This document shows, piece by piece, positions 35,860-45,950 of a stretch of DNA of 64,000 bases (the first letter of the stretch is position 1; each line of letters starts with the position of its first letter). The DNA comes from Altererythrobacter sp. BO-6 (GTDB taxonomy: Bacteria > Pseudomonadota > Alphaproteobacteria > Sphingomonadales > Sphingomonadaceae). The translations under genes were made by a program, and so were the position numbers. The notes under the pieces were generated by a model. It searched no databases. It worked only from the letters and a program-made list of their open reading frames with translations, and was not told the DNA's origin. Location: NCBI RefSeq assembly GCF_011047315.1, contig NZ_CP049259.1, positions 2,771,001 to 2,835,000 of the forward strand, written 5' to 3'.

Positions 35860-35896
35860 GGCTTGCGCGATGCCTCAAGCCGCCGCGCGCTGCAAG

Positions 35897-36505
35897 TCAG
35901 ACGATTGTGTTGAAGGTCCCGAATTCGGGCCGCGGGCTACGATCGAAGATGCTCTCCGGATCGCCATAACCGATCGAGCAAATGAAATTCGCCCGGTGGC
36001 GTGGCTCGTCGGCAAAAAAGGTGTCGTTGACCTTGGCCTGGTCGAAGCCCGACATCGGCCCGCAATCGAGCCCCAGCGCGCGCGCCGCCAGCATCAGATA
36101 GGCGCCTTGCAAGGATGAGTTGCGGAAGGCGCCTTCCTTGCGCCCTTCCTCGTCGCCTTCGAACCAGCTCTTGGCGTCGGTGTGCGGGAACAGCCAGGGC
36201 AGTTCCTCGTGGAAATCGATATCGTAGCCGATCACCGCGGTGACCGGTGCGGCCAGGATCTTAGCCTTGTTGCCTTCCATCGCGCAATCGGCGAGCGCCT
36301 GCTTCTGCGCATCCGACTTGACCCACACGATCCGCACCGGCTGCATGTTGGCCGATGTCGGCGCCATCTTCATCAGGTCCCAGATGGCGTGCAATTGTTC
36401 GTCGCTGACCGGTTTGTCGAGCCAGCCGTTATAGCTGCGCGCTTCGTTGAACAACTGGTCGAGTGCCGCGTCCGACAGGACTTGGTCGTGGAATTGCTTG
36501 ATCAT
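35897..36505 (-). CDS. Malonic semialdehyde reductase RutE-like nitroreductase
   Basis: 202 aa. The nitroreductase fold is of the HadB/RutE type: FNEARSYNGWLDKPVS, MKMAPTSANMQPVRIVWV, then DCGPMSGFDQAKV and CSIGYGD. RutE reduces malonic semialdehyde in uracil breakdown. No rut operon is nearby, so the physiological substrate is open. Start ATG 36505. Confidence 0.88.
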   Translation of the reverse strand: MIKQFHDQVLSDAALDQLFNEARSYNGWLDKPVSDEQLHAIWDLMKMAPTSANMQPVRIVWVKSDAQKQALADCAMEGNKAKILAAPVTAVIGYDIDFHEELPWLFPHTDAKSWFEGDEEGRKEGAFRNSSLQGAYLMLAARALGLDCGPMSGFDQAKVNDTFFADEPRHRANFICSIGYGDPESIFDRSPRPEFGTFNTIV

Positions 36506-36531
36506 GGGTGTCCTTGAAAATTCGATTGAAA

Positions 36532-37116
36532 TCAGGCTGCCCTGACTTCAACGACTTCGGGCACATAATGTTTCAGCAGGCCTTCGATGCCGTGCTTGAG
36601 CGTGGCGGTGCTTGATGGGCAGCCCGAACAGGCGCCCTGCAATGTAAGGTAGACGACGCCGTCCTTGAAACCGCGATAGGCGATGTCTCCGCCATCCCCG
36701 GCAACGGCCGGGCGCACGCGGCTTTCCAGCAGCTCGTGGATCTGGGCGACGATTTCTGCATCGGCCGGATCTTCCTCCACCATCAGCTCGTCACTCGCGT
36801 CAGCCGGCACGCTGATCCCCGACGCGTCGCCACCCGCAAACAGCGGGGCTTCGGACACGAAATGGTCGAGCAGGATCGCCACCACCTGCGGCTTCAGGTC
36901 AGTCCAGCTGGCGCCGGGCGCTGCAGTGACGCTGATGAAATCGGCCCCGAAAAACACGTTGGTCACTTCGCCAAGGTCGAAGATCGCCTGCGCCAGCGGG
37001 CTGGCCTCGGCTGCTTCAGGGGTGGCGAATTCGCGGGTTCCGCTGGCCATGACCTGCCGCCCGGGCAGGAATTTGAGGCTGGCGGGGTTGGGCGTGGTTT
37101 CGGTTTCTATGAACAT
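36532..37116 (-). CDS. NifU family Fe-S cluster scaffold/carrier protein
   Basis: 194 aa with an N-terminal Nfu_N domain (MFIETETTPNPASLKFLPG...) and a C-terminal NifU-like domain. The latter carries ACSGCPSS, the CxxC pair that holds a 4Fe-4S cluster between two subunits. Delivers clusters to client proteins such as aconitase or lipoyl synthase. Start ATG 37116 matches the family; the longer frame upstream does not. Confidence 0.93.
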   Translation of the reverse strand: MFIETETTPNPASLKFLPGRQVMASGTREFATPEAAEASPLAQAIFDLGEVTNVFFGADFISVTAAPGASWTDLKPQVVAILLDHFVSEAPLFAGGDASGISVPADASDELMVEEDPADAEIVAQIHELLESRVRPAVAGDGGDIAYRGFKDGVVYLTLQGACSGCPSSTATLKHGIEGLLKHYVPEVVEVRAA

Positions 37117-37204
37117 GCTGTCCCATGTAGGTGCAGGCCATCCCGGCGGCAAGCCAGCAAAGCTTTGTCACCATTCACTATCCCTTCACCTCTTGCTTCC
37201 CTAT

Positions 37205-40200
37205 ATGGGTCGCATGACTGCGCCGTTCCGCGCCCTGAGCGCGCTCGCCCTGCTGATTGCACCCCTGGCCGCCCCGCTGTCGCTCGCCGCGCAGGAGGAG
37301 CCTGCCGCCGCTACGCAGCAGGTGCCAGCAACGCCGCCTGCGTCCTTGCAGACGGGGGACGAGGTGCCGTGGCTCTATCGTGGCAGCAATATCCCGGTTG
37401 ATGACGAGTGGCTGTTCGGCGAGATGAAGAATGGCCTGCGCTATGCGGTGCGCCAGAACGGCGTGCCGCCGGGCCAGGTCTCGATCCGGGTGCGGATCGA
37501 TGCCGGCTCGCTGCACGAGCGCGATGATGAACAGGGTTATGCCCACTTGCTGGAGCACTTGCTGTTCCGCGAAAGCAAATATCTGGGGCAGGGCGAGGCG
37601 ATTCCCACTTGGCAGCGGCTGGGTGCGACATTGGGGCATGACACCAATGCCGAAACCAGCCCGACGCACACGGTCTATAATATCGACCTGCCCGGGATCA
37701 CGCCTGCGGGGCTGGAGGAAAGCTTCAAGCTGCTTTCCGGCATGATCCGCGAACCGGTTCTGAACGATGCCAATGTGACGACCGAAGTGCCGATCGTGCT
37801 GGCGGAAATGCGCGAGCAAAGTGGCGCGGCACAGCGGGTCAGCGAAAAGACGCTCGGCACGCTTTTCGCCGGGCAGCGGCTGGCGACGCGGCGCCCGATC
37901 GGCACCGAGCCGAGCGCTGCGCGCGGCAAAGGGTGCGGGCGTAAAGGCGTTCCACGATCGCTGGTATCGCCCCGAAAATACCGTGATCGCGGTCGCGGGC
38001 GATGCCGATCCGCTGGTGTTCGCGCAGCTGGTCGAGCGCTATTTCGGCGACTGGCAGGGCAGGGGCCCCGCTGTCCCCGCGCCCGATTTTGGCGATCCGT
38101 TGCCACCGGCCGGGGCGAGCGGCGACAATCCGCTGGGTGAAGTGGCGGTGATCGTCGAACCCGATATGCCGCGCAACATGACCTATGCCGTGATGCGCCC
38201 GTGGCGCCAGGTCAACGACACCATCATCTATAACGAAGGGCTGATGCTCGATGCAGTAGCGCAGGCGATCATCAACCGGCGGCTGGAATCGCGCGCCCGA
38301 GGCGGCGGCAGTTTCCTTTATGCACAGGTCCAGCAGGATGACGTCTCGCGCTCGGCCGATGCCACTTTCGTCGGCTTTGCGCCGCTGGATGGCAAGTGGG
38401 AAGAGGCGCTGGCCGATGTTCGCGCAGTGATCGCCGATGCGCTCGCCAATCCCCCCAGCCAGGAGGAAATCGATCGTGAAGTCGCGCAGTTCGACACGGC
38501 CTTCGCCAGCGAGGTCGAGCAGCGCAGGGTTCTCGCGGGCAGCAAGCTGGCCGACAATCTCGTGCGCGCGGTCGACATCCGCGAAACCGTGGCGTCGCCC
38601 GAAGTCGCGCTTGGCGTGTTTCGCGGCATGCGGGCTCGCTTCAATCCCGGCGAAGTGTTCGAACATACCCGCAAGCTGTTCGAAGGTTCTGTCACCCGCG
38701 CGGTCTATGTCACGCCCGATGCGGCCGAGGCAGACCAGGCGCGGCTGCGGCTGGCGATGGCGCGCGACGTGGCGCCCGATGCCAGCGTGCGGCTGGCCAA
38801 CCGGACCATTTCGTTTGACGAGCTGCCGCCCGTCGGCAAGCCTGGCACGATTGTGGAGCGCAAGCCGATCGGGTTGCTCGATATCGAGCAGGTGGAATTC
38901 GCCAATGGCGTCCGCGCGATCCTGTGGTCGAACGCCGACGAGCCAGGTCGCGTTTCGGTAAAGACACGTTTCGGGGCGGGCTATCGCGCATTCTCGGCTG
39001 CCGACGCGCCCTACCTTGCGCTTGGCGAATTAGCGCTGGTTTCCTCCGGTCTCGGCGAAATCGACGAGAACGACCTCGATGTGCTGGCAACCGGCCGCAA
39101 GATGGGCTTCGACTTCGCGATCGAAGATGCGGTGTTCACCTTCGCGGCGCAAACCCGCTCGGCCGATGTGGCTGACCAGCTCTACCTGTTCGCGGCAAAG
39201 CTGGGCATGCCCCGGTGGGATCCCAATCCGGTACTGCGCGCCAAGGCTGCAGTGGAAATCGGCCACGCGTCCTATTCCGCCAGTCCGGCCGGCGTGATCG
39301 AGCGCGATCTCGATTACCTGCTGCGCGATCCCGATCCTCGCTTTGCCACGCCCGATCCCGCGATGATGGCCAAGGTTACGCCGGAAGGTTTCCGCAAGGT
39401 GTGGGAGCCGCGGCTGGCAGAAGGCCCGGTGGAAGTGCTGGTGTTCGGCGAGTTCGACCGCGAGGCGGTGATTGAGACCCTGCGCCGCACCTTTGGCGCG
39501 TTGCCGCCGCGCACGCCGCTAAGCCCTGAAGTGGAGAGCCGCTCGCTTGGCTTCCCCGCGGCTCAGGCTGACGAGCCCAAGGTACTGACGCATCGCGGTG
39601 ACGCCAACCAGGCAGCAGCAGTCATCGCCTGGCCAACCGGCGGGGGCGTCGCGCGCCTGCGCGAATCCCGCCAGCTGGAAATCCTTGTGGCCCTGTTCAA
39701 CAATCGCCTGATGGACGCGCTGCGCGAACGGCTGGGGGCGAGCTATGCGCCGCAAGCCGTCTCGCAATGGCCCAGCGACATGCCGCAAGGCGGGATGATC
39801 CTGGCGCTGGCGCAGCTCAAGCCTGACGATGTGCCGGTGTTCTTCGCCGAAGCCGAACGGATCGCGCAGGATCTGGCCAGCAATCCGCCCAGCGATGACG
39901 AGATCACCCGGGCCACGCAGCCGCTGGCCCAGCTTTACAGCCGGGCGGCGACCAGCAACATGTTCTGGCTGATGCAGCTTGAAGGCGCGAGCACCGATCC
40001 GCAGCGGGTGGAGCTGGTGCGCACCCTGCTGGGCGATTATTCCAACACCACGCCTGAAATCATGCAAATCCTGGCGCGGCGCTATCTCGCGGCACGCCCG
40101 GGCTGGGAACTGGCGGTTCTGCCCGAAGGGCGCGAGCTTGCCAGCGCCGCCAATGACAATGATCCGCGCCCGGCGATGCAGCCTGCCGCGCCTGACATCA

Positions 40201-40211
40201 TGGGGCGCTGA
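37205..40211 (+). pseudogene. M16 family zinc metallopeptidase, interrupted by a frame break
   Basis: About 1001 aa once repaired. Signal peptide (FRALSALALLIAPLAAPLSLAAQ), then the M16 domain with inverted zinc motif HLLEH near residue 114 and the NAETSPTHTVYNIDLP segment. The frame leaves the family at about 37905-37923 (after RRPIGTE); the next frame continues ALRAAKGAGVKAFHDRWYRPENT and the remaining M16 domains to 40211. One extra base in GAGCCGAGCGCTG explains the switch. Pitrilysin-like, envelope-located, degrading peptides. Start ATG 37205 or 37214. Confidence 0.9.
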
Positions 40212-40324
40212 CAAGCCAGGCTTGGGCAGGCGCGTGAAATTTTGTTATCATGCGCGGGCTTTGGACTTTGCATTTCTAAGGACGGGCGTGTAACCGCGCC
40301 TGCTCGTTTGACCGAATTGAGATT

Positions 40325-41704
40325 ATGACTGTGGTGCAGAACTGGAAACCGGACGGCTGGAAGGCCCATGAGGCGCGGCATTTGCCGCATTATGAAGACG
40401 CGGCAGAGCTGGCCGCTGCCGAGACCACGCTGGCATCCTATCCGCCGCTGGTCTTCGCGGGTGAAGCGCGCGCGCTCAAGGCCGATCTGGCGCAGGTTGC
40501 GCAAGGTCACGGATTCCTGCTGCAAGGCGGCGATTGCGCTGAAAGCTTTGCCGAATTCCACCCCAACAATATCCGCGACACCTTTCGCGTGCTGCTGCAG
40601 ATGGCGGTCGTAATGACCTTCGCCAGCAAGCGGCCGGTGGTCAAGGTGGGGCGCATGGCCGGCCAGTTCGCCAAGCCGCGGAGCTCGCCGACGGAGACGA
40701 TCGGCGATGTGACCCTGCCAAGCTACCTTGGCGACAATATCAACGGCATCGAATTCGATCCGGTGGCGCGGCGCAACGATCCCGCGCGGATGGTGAAGGC
40801 CTATTCGCAGGCTGCAGCCACGCTCAACCTGCTGCGCGCGTTCGCGGGCGGGGGCTATGCCAATTTGCGCCAGGTTCACCAGTGGACGCTCGACTTTATG
40901 GGGCGCACCCCCTGGGCCGAGAAATTCGCGGAAACCGCCGACCGGATCGGTGAGGCGCTCGATTTCATGGAAGCCTGCGGCATCGATCCGGCCACTGTGC
41001 CGCAGCTCAAGGGCACCAGCTTCTACACCAGTCATGAAGCGTTGCTGCTCCCCTATGAGCAGGCCATGACGCGGCAGGATTCATTGACCGGTGACTGGTA
41101 TGCCACCAGTGCGCATATGCTTTGGATCGGCGATCGCACCCGCTTCCCCGGCAGCGCGCATATCGAATTCGCGCGGGGCATCGGAAATCCGCTTGGCATG
41201 AAGTGCGGTCCGTCGCTGGAGCCCGATGCGCTCCTGTCGCTGCTCGACACACTCAATCCCGCACGTGAGCCTGGGCGGATCACGCTGATCAGCCGGTTCG
41301 GCCATGACAAGGTGGAAGATGGTCTGCCGCGGCTGGTGCGCGCGGTGCAGCGCGAAGGCCATCCGGTGGTGTGGAGCTGCGACCCGATGCACGGCAACGT
41401 CATCAAGTCCGACAGCGGTTACAAGACCCGCCCGTTCGACCGCATCCTGACCGAGGTGAAGGGCTTCTTCGCCGTTCACCGTGCTGAGGGCACGCATCCG
41501 GGCGGCATCCATATCGAGATGACCGGGCAGGACGTGACCGAATGCGTTGGCGGGGCAGTAGCGATCACCGACGCTGCGCTGGGCGATCGCTATCACACGC
41601 ATTGCGATCCGCGCCTTAACGCGGCGCAGTCGCTCGAACTGGCCTTCCTGCTGGCAGAGATGCTCAACCAGCAAGTGGCGGAGCAGCAGGCGGCGGCGGC
41701 CTGA
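40325..41704 (+). CDS. 3-deoxy-7-phosphoheptulonate synthase, class II
   Basis: 459-aa plant-type (class II) DAHP synthase that starts the shikimate pathway from PEP and erythrose-4-phosphate. Diagnostic: [73 protein letters not shown]. Complete, no frame problem. Start ATG 40325 follows a short upstream gap of about 110 bp that contains no gene. Confidence 0.97.
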   Translation: MTVVQNWKPDGWKAHEARHLPHYEDAAELAAAETTLASYPPLVFAGEARALKADLAQVAQGHGFLLQGGDCAESFAEFHPNNIRDTFRVLLQMAVVMTFASKRPVVKVGRMAGQFAKPRSSPTETIGDVTLPSYLGDNINGIEFDPVARRNDPARMVKAYSQAAATLNLLRAFAGGGYANLRQVHQWTLDFMGRTPWAEKFAETADRIGEALDFMEACGIDPATVPQLKGTSFYTSHEALLLPYEQAMTRQDSLTGDWYATSAHMLWIGDRTRFPGSAHIEFARGIGNPLGMKCGPSLEPDALLSLLDTLNPAREPGRITLISRFGHDKVEDGLPRLVRAVQREGHPVVWSCDPMHGNVIKSDSGYKTRPFDRILTEVKGFFAVHRAEGTHPGGIHIEMTGQDVTECVGGAVAITDAALGDRYHTHCDPRLNAAQSLELAFLLAEMLNQQVAEQQAAAA

Positions 41705-41778
41705 ACGGGCCTGCCTTTCAATTGTAACCGCAATCGGGCATGCTCCGGACTATGGATCGGAAGCAACAGGAGAATTCC

Positions 41779-43014
41779 GTGCCCGAACCCAGTGTCCGCG
41801 CGGTCGATCAGCCTCCCGCATTGCTGGCGGAGCGATTTCACGCGACCCGCGCCTTGAGCGAGGCGCTGGTTGCACCGCTCAGCGATGCAGATGCCACCGT
41901 GCAGTCGATGGAAGATGCCTCGCCGGCCAAGTGGCACCTGGCGCATACCACCTGGTTCTGGGAAACCTTTCTGCTGCGCGATCATCTGCCCGGCTATCGC
42001 CTGCATGACGAGCGCTGGCCCTTCCTGTTCAATTCCTATTACGAGGCAGAGGGCGCACGTATCGCGCGCTTTTCGCGGGGCCTGCTGTCGCGGCCATCGC
42101 TGGCAGAGGTGCTGGGCTGGCGTGCGCATGTGACCGAGGCGATGGCGGCGCTGCTCGATCGCGAGGAATTGCAGCCGCTGATCGAATTGGGCATCGCGCA
42201 TGAGCAGCAACACCAGGAATTGTTGCTGACCGATATCAAGCACGCGCTGTTCCAGAACCCGCTCGGCCCGGCAATGTGGGACGGATCGCCGGATGGTGCA
42301 GCTGCGCAGCCGGACGAGTGGATCGAGCATCCAGGCGGTATCGCGCTGATCGGGCACGACGGCGCGGGCTTCGGCTTCGACAACGAAGGGCCGCAGCATC
42401 GTGTGTTGCTGGAACCCTACGCGCTGTCCGGGCGGCTGGTCACCAATCGCGAATGGAGCCAATTCATCGCGGACGGCGGCTATGCCAATCCTGCGCTGTG
42501 GCTGTCGGATGGCTGGGCATGGGTCCAGCGTGAGGGCATTGGCGCGCCGCTCTATTGGCATGAGGACGAGCATTTCACCCTGCAAGGCTGGCAGCTGCGC
42601 GACCCGGACGCCCCGGTAACGCATATCTCCTATTACGAGGCGGATGCCTTTGCCAGCTGGGCCGGGTGCCGCCTGCCGACCGAATTCGAGTGGGAAGCGA
42701 TCGGGCAGAGCGCCGATCCCGCGGCGGGCAACCAGCTTGATCAGGCTGGTCCGGTGCAGCCATCGGGCAGTGACAGCCTGTTCGGCGATGGCTGGCAGTG
42801 GACCCGCTCGGCCTATCTGCCCTATCCGCGTTTCAAACCGGCCGCGGGCGCCGTGGGCGAGTACAATGGCAAGTTCATGAACGGCCAGTTCGTGCTCAAG
42901 GGCGCGAGCTGCGCCACGGTGCGGGGCCATTCGCGGGCGTCCTATCGCAATTTCTTCTATCCGCATCAGCGCTGGCAATTCACCGGATTGCGGTTGGCGA
43001 GGGACATCCCATGA
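41779..43014 (+). CDS. egtB: Ergothioneine biosynthesis protein EgtB
   Basis: 411 aa from GTG 41779, which has a good SD (CAGGAGAA); in-frame ATGs at 41740 and 41752 have none. The N-terminal DinB-like part contains KWHLAHTTWFWE and the iron ligands in HEQQHQE (H141, H145). The C-terminal FGE-sulfatase/SUMF1 domain ends in FFYPHQRWQFTGLRLAR. EgtB is the iron enzyme that joins hercynine and a thiol. The stop overlaps the egtD start (ATGA), so the pair is an operon. Confidence 0.95.
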   Translation: MPEPSVRAVDQPPALLAERFHATRALSEALVAPLSDADATVQSMEDASPAKWHLAHTTWFWETFLLRDHLPGYRLHDERWPFLFNSYYEAEGARIARFSRGLLSRPSLAEVLGWRAHVTEAMAALLDREELQPLIELGIAHEQQHQELLLTDIKHALFQNPLGPAMWDGSPDGAAAQPDEWIEHPGGIALIGHDGAGFGFDNEGPQHRVLLEPYALSGRLVTNREWSQFIADGGYANPALWLSDGWAWVQREGIGAPLYWHEDEHFTLQGWQLRDPDAPVTHISYYEADAFASWAGCRLPTEFEWEAIGQSADPAAGNQLDQAGPVQPSGSDSLFGDGWQWTRSAYLPYPRFKPAAGAVGEYNGKFMNGQFVLKGASCATVRGHSRASYRNFFYPHQRWQFTGLRLARDIP

Positions 43015-43997
43015 GCACAGGCAAGGGACTGGCGTTGGTCAATCTCGACGAGAGCGGTGTCGACCGCGATTTCCGCGCGGACGTCCTGCAGGGCCTCAGC
43101 GAAGCGCAAAAGGCGATACCTGCGCGCTGGTTCTATGACTATGCCGGATCGCGCCTGTTCGAAGACATCACCCGCCTGCCCGAATACTATCCCACGCGCG
43201 CCGAAACTGAGATCCTCGCTTCGCGCGGCGCCGAATTCGCGCAGCTGATCGGGCCGGGCCGGGCGGTGGTCGAATTCGGCTCGGGCAGCTCGGTCAAGAC
43301 CCCGCTGCTGCTGTCAGCGATCGAACCTTCCGCTTACGTCCCGCTCGACATTGCCGGGGATTTTCTGCGCGCATCTGCCGCTGAGCTGTCCGCCAAGTTT
43401 CCCGGCCTGCCGGTCTACCCGGTCGAAGCGGATTTCATGCGGCGGGTGGAACTGCCTCAGGAAGTCGGCGATCTGCCCAAGCTGGGGTTCTTCCCGGGAT
43501 CGACCATCGGCAACATGGTCGCGCGCACCGCGGTCGACCTGTTGCGCACCATGCGCCAGACGCTGGGCGAGGGCTCCAAGCTGCTGATCGGGATGGATCT
43601 GATCAAGGATCCGGAAATCCTGATCGCGGCCTATGACGATCCGGCGGGCGTGACGGCGGCATTCAACCTCAACCTGGCGCGGCGGATCAACCGCGAGCTC
43701 GATGGCGACATCCCGCTCGATGCGCTGCGCCACGAAGCGCGCTGGAACGACGATTATGCGCGGATCGAGATGCATCTGGTCGCGACGAGCGACATCGCCT
43801 TCACCGTTTCCGGCCGGCAATTCCGCATGCTTGAGGGCGAGAGCATCCACACCGAAAACAGCCACAAGTTCAACCGCCGCACCGGCAATATGCTGCTGCT
43901 GGCGGGCGGCTGGACCCCGGTGCAGCGCTGGCTCGACGATAAAGCGCGTTTCTCGCTGATCCTGGCGGATGCGACCATTCCGCGTAGCGCGCCGTAA
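43011..43997 (+). CDS. egtD: L-histidine N(alpha)-methyltransferase EgtD
   Basis: 328 aa SAM-dependent methyltransferase that makes hercynine from histidine. Conserved: PARWFYDYAGSRLFEDITRLPEYYPTR (split over two blocks), the SAM motif VVEFGSGSSVKT, FFPGSTIGN, LLIGMDLIKD and the C-terminal ESIHTENSHK. Cotranslated with egtB. No egtA, egtC or egtE is in the window, which is usual in alphaproteobacteria. Confidence 0.96.
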   Translation: MSTGKGLALVNLDESGVDRDFRADVLQGLSEAQKAIPARWFYDYAGSRLFEDITRLPEYYPTRAETEILASRGAEFAQLIGPGRAVVEFGSGSSVKTPLLLSAIEPSAYVPLDIAGDFLRASAAELSAKFPGLPVYPVEADFMRRVELPQEVGDLPKLGFFPGSTIGNMVARTAVDLLRTMRQTLGEGSKLLIGMDLIKDPEILIAAYDDPAGVTAAFNLNLARRINRELDGDIPLDALRHEARWNDDYARIEMHLVATSDIAFTVSGRQFRMLEGESIHTENSHKFNRRTGNMLLLAGGWTPVQRWLDDKARFSLILADATIPRSAP

Positions 43998-44032
43998 TGG
44001 ACCATTCCGCTAGCGCTTCGTATATCTGCTGA

Positions 44033-44701
44033 ATGACGATCGAGAGCATCTGGAATTATCTGGCGACAACGCTTTCGGCGGTGCCCCGCTCTGGCCTGCT
44101 GTTGCTGGTGGTCGCGGCTATCGCGTTCAGCATGGTCGGCTCGCTGATGGTGCGGCGCCAGCTGCCACTGGGCCAGCTGGTGCGGCGTGGCAGCACTGTC
44201 GTTCTCGCAGGCGTGCTGTTGCTGGTGGTGCTTCAGCTGTCGCGCTTCGATTCGCGGCTGGAAGTGGCGGTGCCGCAGATCGGCCTGCCGGAACAGGTCG
44301 TCGAAGGCGGCGAAACGCGCATTCCCATGGCGCCGGACGGGCATTTCTGGCTGCGCGCCGAATTGAACGGCGTTCAGGCCAATTTCCTCGTGGACACCGG
44401 CGCCACGCTGACTGCGGTGTCGCAAGGGCTGGCGGATCGCGCCGCGCTGGAGCCGCGCCGCGGCGGCCTGCCCGTCACGATCAACACCGCCAACGGCCCG
44501 GTCGGCGCGCAACTGGCGACGGTCAGCGAAATCCGCTTCGGCAATGTCGTCGCGCGCGGGCTCGACGTGGTAATCGCGCCGACGCTGGGGGAAACCAACG
44601 TCATCGGCATGAACCTGCTCTCGCGGCTCGCCTCTTGGCGGGTCGAACAGAACACGATGATCCTGGTGCCGAACGATCTCCAGCCCGAACCGCAGTGGTA
44701 G
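44033..44701 (+). CDS. Retropepsin-like aspartic protease, membrane anchored
   Basis: 222 aa. Two N-terminal membrane helices (SGLLLLVVAAIAFSMVGSL and VVLAGVLLLVVLQL) are followed by a clan AA aspartic protease domain with the catalytic DTG in FLVDTGATLTAVS. NVIGMNLLSRL near the C-terminus matches the family (TIGR02281-like). Single-domain form, so active as a dimer, periplasmic side inferred. Starts 36 bp after egtD, but a functional tie is not obvious. Confidence 0.85.
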   Translation: MTIESIWNYLATTLSAVPRSGLLLLVVAAIAFSMVGSLMVRRQLPLGQLVRRGSTVVLAGVLLLVVLQLSRFDSRLEVAVPQIGLPEQVVEGGETRIPMAPDGHFWLRAELNGVQANFLVDTGATLTAVSQGLADRAALEPRRGGLPVTINTANGPVGAQLATVSEIRFGNVVARGLDVVIAPTLGETNVIGMNLLSRLASWRVEQNTMILVPNDLQPEPQW

Positions 44702-44790
44702 CCCGCGCCGCCGTTCGCCCACGATTTGGCTAGTGGACCCTCGCTCCCCACCGACCTAGCCCTTGAAAAACCAGATCAGGGAGCGTGGCG

Positions 44791-45555
44791 ATGAAGGAAC
44801 TGTTCGACCTTACCGGCAAGGTGGCCGTCGTGACCGGCGCCGGACGGGGCATTGGCGAAGGGATCGCCACCCTGCTGGCCGATGCCGGTGCTGACGTGGT
44901 GTGCGCGGCCCGCTCGCTCGACCAGATCGAACACACGGCCCATGTCATCAACTCCAGCAACTTTGGCGGCCGCGCGGTGGCGCAGCGCACCGATGTTTCG
45001 AGCGAAGTCGACATGGAGGCGCTCGCCCAGCGCGCGGTCGATGAATTCGGGCGGCTCGATATCTGGGTCAACAATGCCGGTGGTTCGCTGGTATCCGCGC
45101 CCTTGACCGAGCTCGATCCGGCGGAATGGGACAAGACGCTGGCGGTCAACCTCACTTCGGTGTTCTGGGGCGTGCGCGCGGCGGCCAAGCACATGAAGGA
45201 TGGCGGCAGCATCGTGAACACCTCGTCCATGGCCGGCCGTGATCCGTTCCCGGGCAGCGGGCATTACAGCGCGGCCAAAGCCGGGGTGAACATGCTGACG
45301 AAGACGCTGGCGCTGGAGCTTGGCCCGAAGAAGATCCGCGTCAACGCGATCCTGCCCGGCTTCGTGCCGACCGATACGGTGAAAAAGGCGCTCAACATGC
45401 GCGACGAGGATTTCGGGCCGCTGCTGGAGCAGCTCAACCTGCCCGCCGGACGGCTGGGCACGCCGCAGGATATCGCCGCCTGCGTGCTCTACCTGGTCGG
45501 CAATTCGGGCGAATGGGTGACCGGGCAATGCCTGGTGGTGGCGGGGACGGTTTGA
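44791..45555 (+). CDS. SDR family oxidoreductase
   Basis: 254 aa classical short-chain dehydrogenase. TGAGRGIGEGIA cofactor loop, NNAGG, catalytic Ser in NTSSMAG and YSAAKAG, then LPGFVPTDT. Starts at ATG 44791 with AGGGAG at correct spacing; the GTG two codons before is less likely. It is a separate gene from the SDR at 21493. The substrate is unknown. Confidence 0.92.
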   Translation: MKELFDLTGKVAVVTGAGRGIGEGIATLLADAGADVVCAARSLDQIEHTAHVINSSNFGGRAVAQRTDVSSEVDMEALAQRAVDEFGRLDIWVNNAGGSLVSAPLTELDPAEWDKTLAVNLTSVFWGVRAAAKHMKDGGSIVNTSSMAGRDPFPGSGHYSAAKAGVNMLTKTLALELGPKKIRVNAILPGFVPTDTVKKALNMRDEDFGPLLEQLNLPAGRLGTPQDIAACVLYLVGNSGEWVTGQCLVVAGTV

Positions 45556-45560
45556 TTTGC

Positions 45561-45580
45561 GCTCACCCATCCGGGTGAGC
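45561..45580 (+). terminator. Perfect hairpin after the SDR gene
   Basis: GCTCACCC-ATCC-GGGTGAGC forms an eight-base-pair stem 5 bp after the SDR stop. No U run follows, so it may be a weak terminator or part of the repeat-rich gap. Confidence 0.4.
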
Positions 45581-45813
45581 GTCCTCGGTGCTGCTTCGAA
45601 CCCTGCGGGCTCGAGCACCTGCGGGGCGGCCGCGTGGCCTTGCGACACCTGCGGTGTCGAGCCAGAGCCCGTCCGTTAGCCTGTCGCGAGGTTCGGTCGC
45701 GCAGCGACCGCAAGCGCGACCGCGCGCCCGGACCGGCCCCATAGCGGAGCAACGCGAAGCGGAGGGATTAGCCGGGAGGACGAACCGGCGAAGGCCGGTT
45801 CACGAGACAAGAA
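45581..45813. repeat. Repeat-rich non-coding gap, with a partial copy of the structured element
   Basis: No gene is supported here. It holds several small hairpins, and the segment at about 45693-45731 (GGTCGC-GCA-GCGACC then GCAAGCGCGACCGCGCGCCCG) matches the first half of the backbone of the elements at 7901-8022 and 62562-62646 (hairpin, CGCAAG, hairpin, GCCCG). It lies directly before tRNA-Gln. Confidence 0.55.
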
Positions 45814-45888
45814 TGGCTGGGGTGGCAGGATTCGAACCTGCGCATGGCGGTACCAAAAACCGCTGCCTTACCGCTTGGCTACACCCCA
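45814..45888 (-). tRNA. tRNA-Gln (UUG anticodon)
   Basis: On the minus strand a full cloverleaf can be drawn: acceptor TGGGGTG / CACCCCA, D arm GCCAAGCGGTAAGGC, anticodon stem GCGGT/ACCGC with loop TTTTGGT (anticodon TTG, reading CAA), and T arm GCAGGTTCGAATCCTGC. Discriminator G is followed by an encoded CCA at 45814-45816. Confidence 0.95.
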
Positions 45889-45950
45889 GCAGGCCCGCGC
45901 CGGTGGCGGGGCGCTCCCTATAGCGGCTCCGTTCGCAATGTGAAGAGGCT

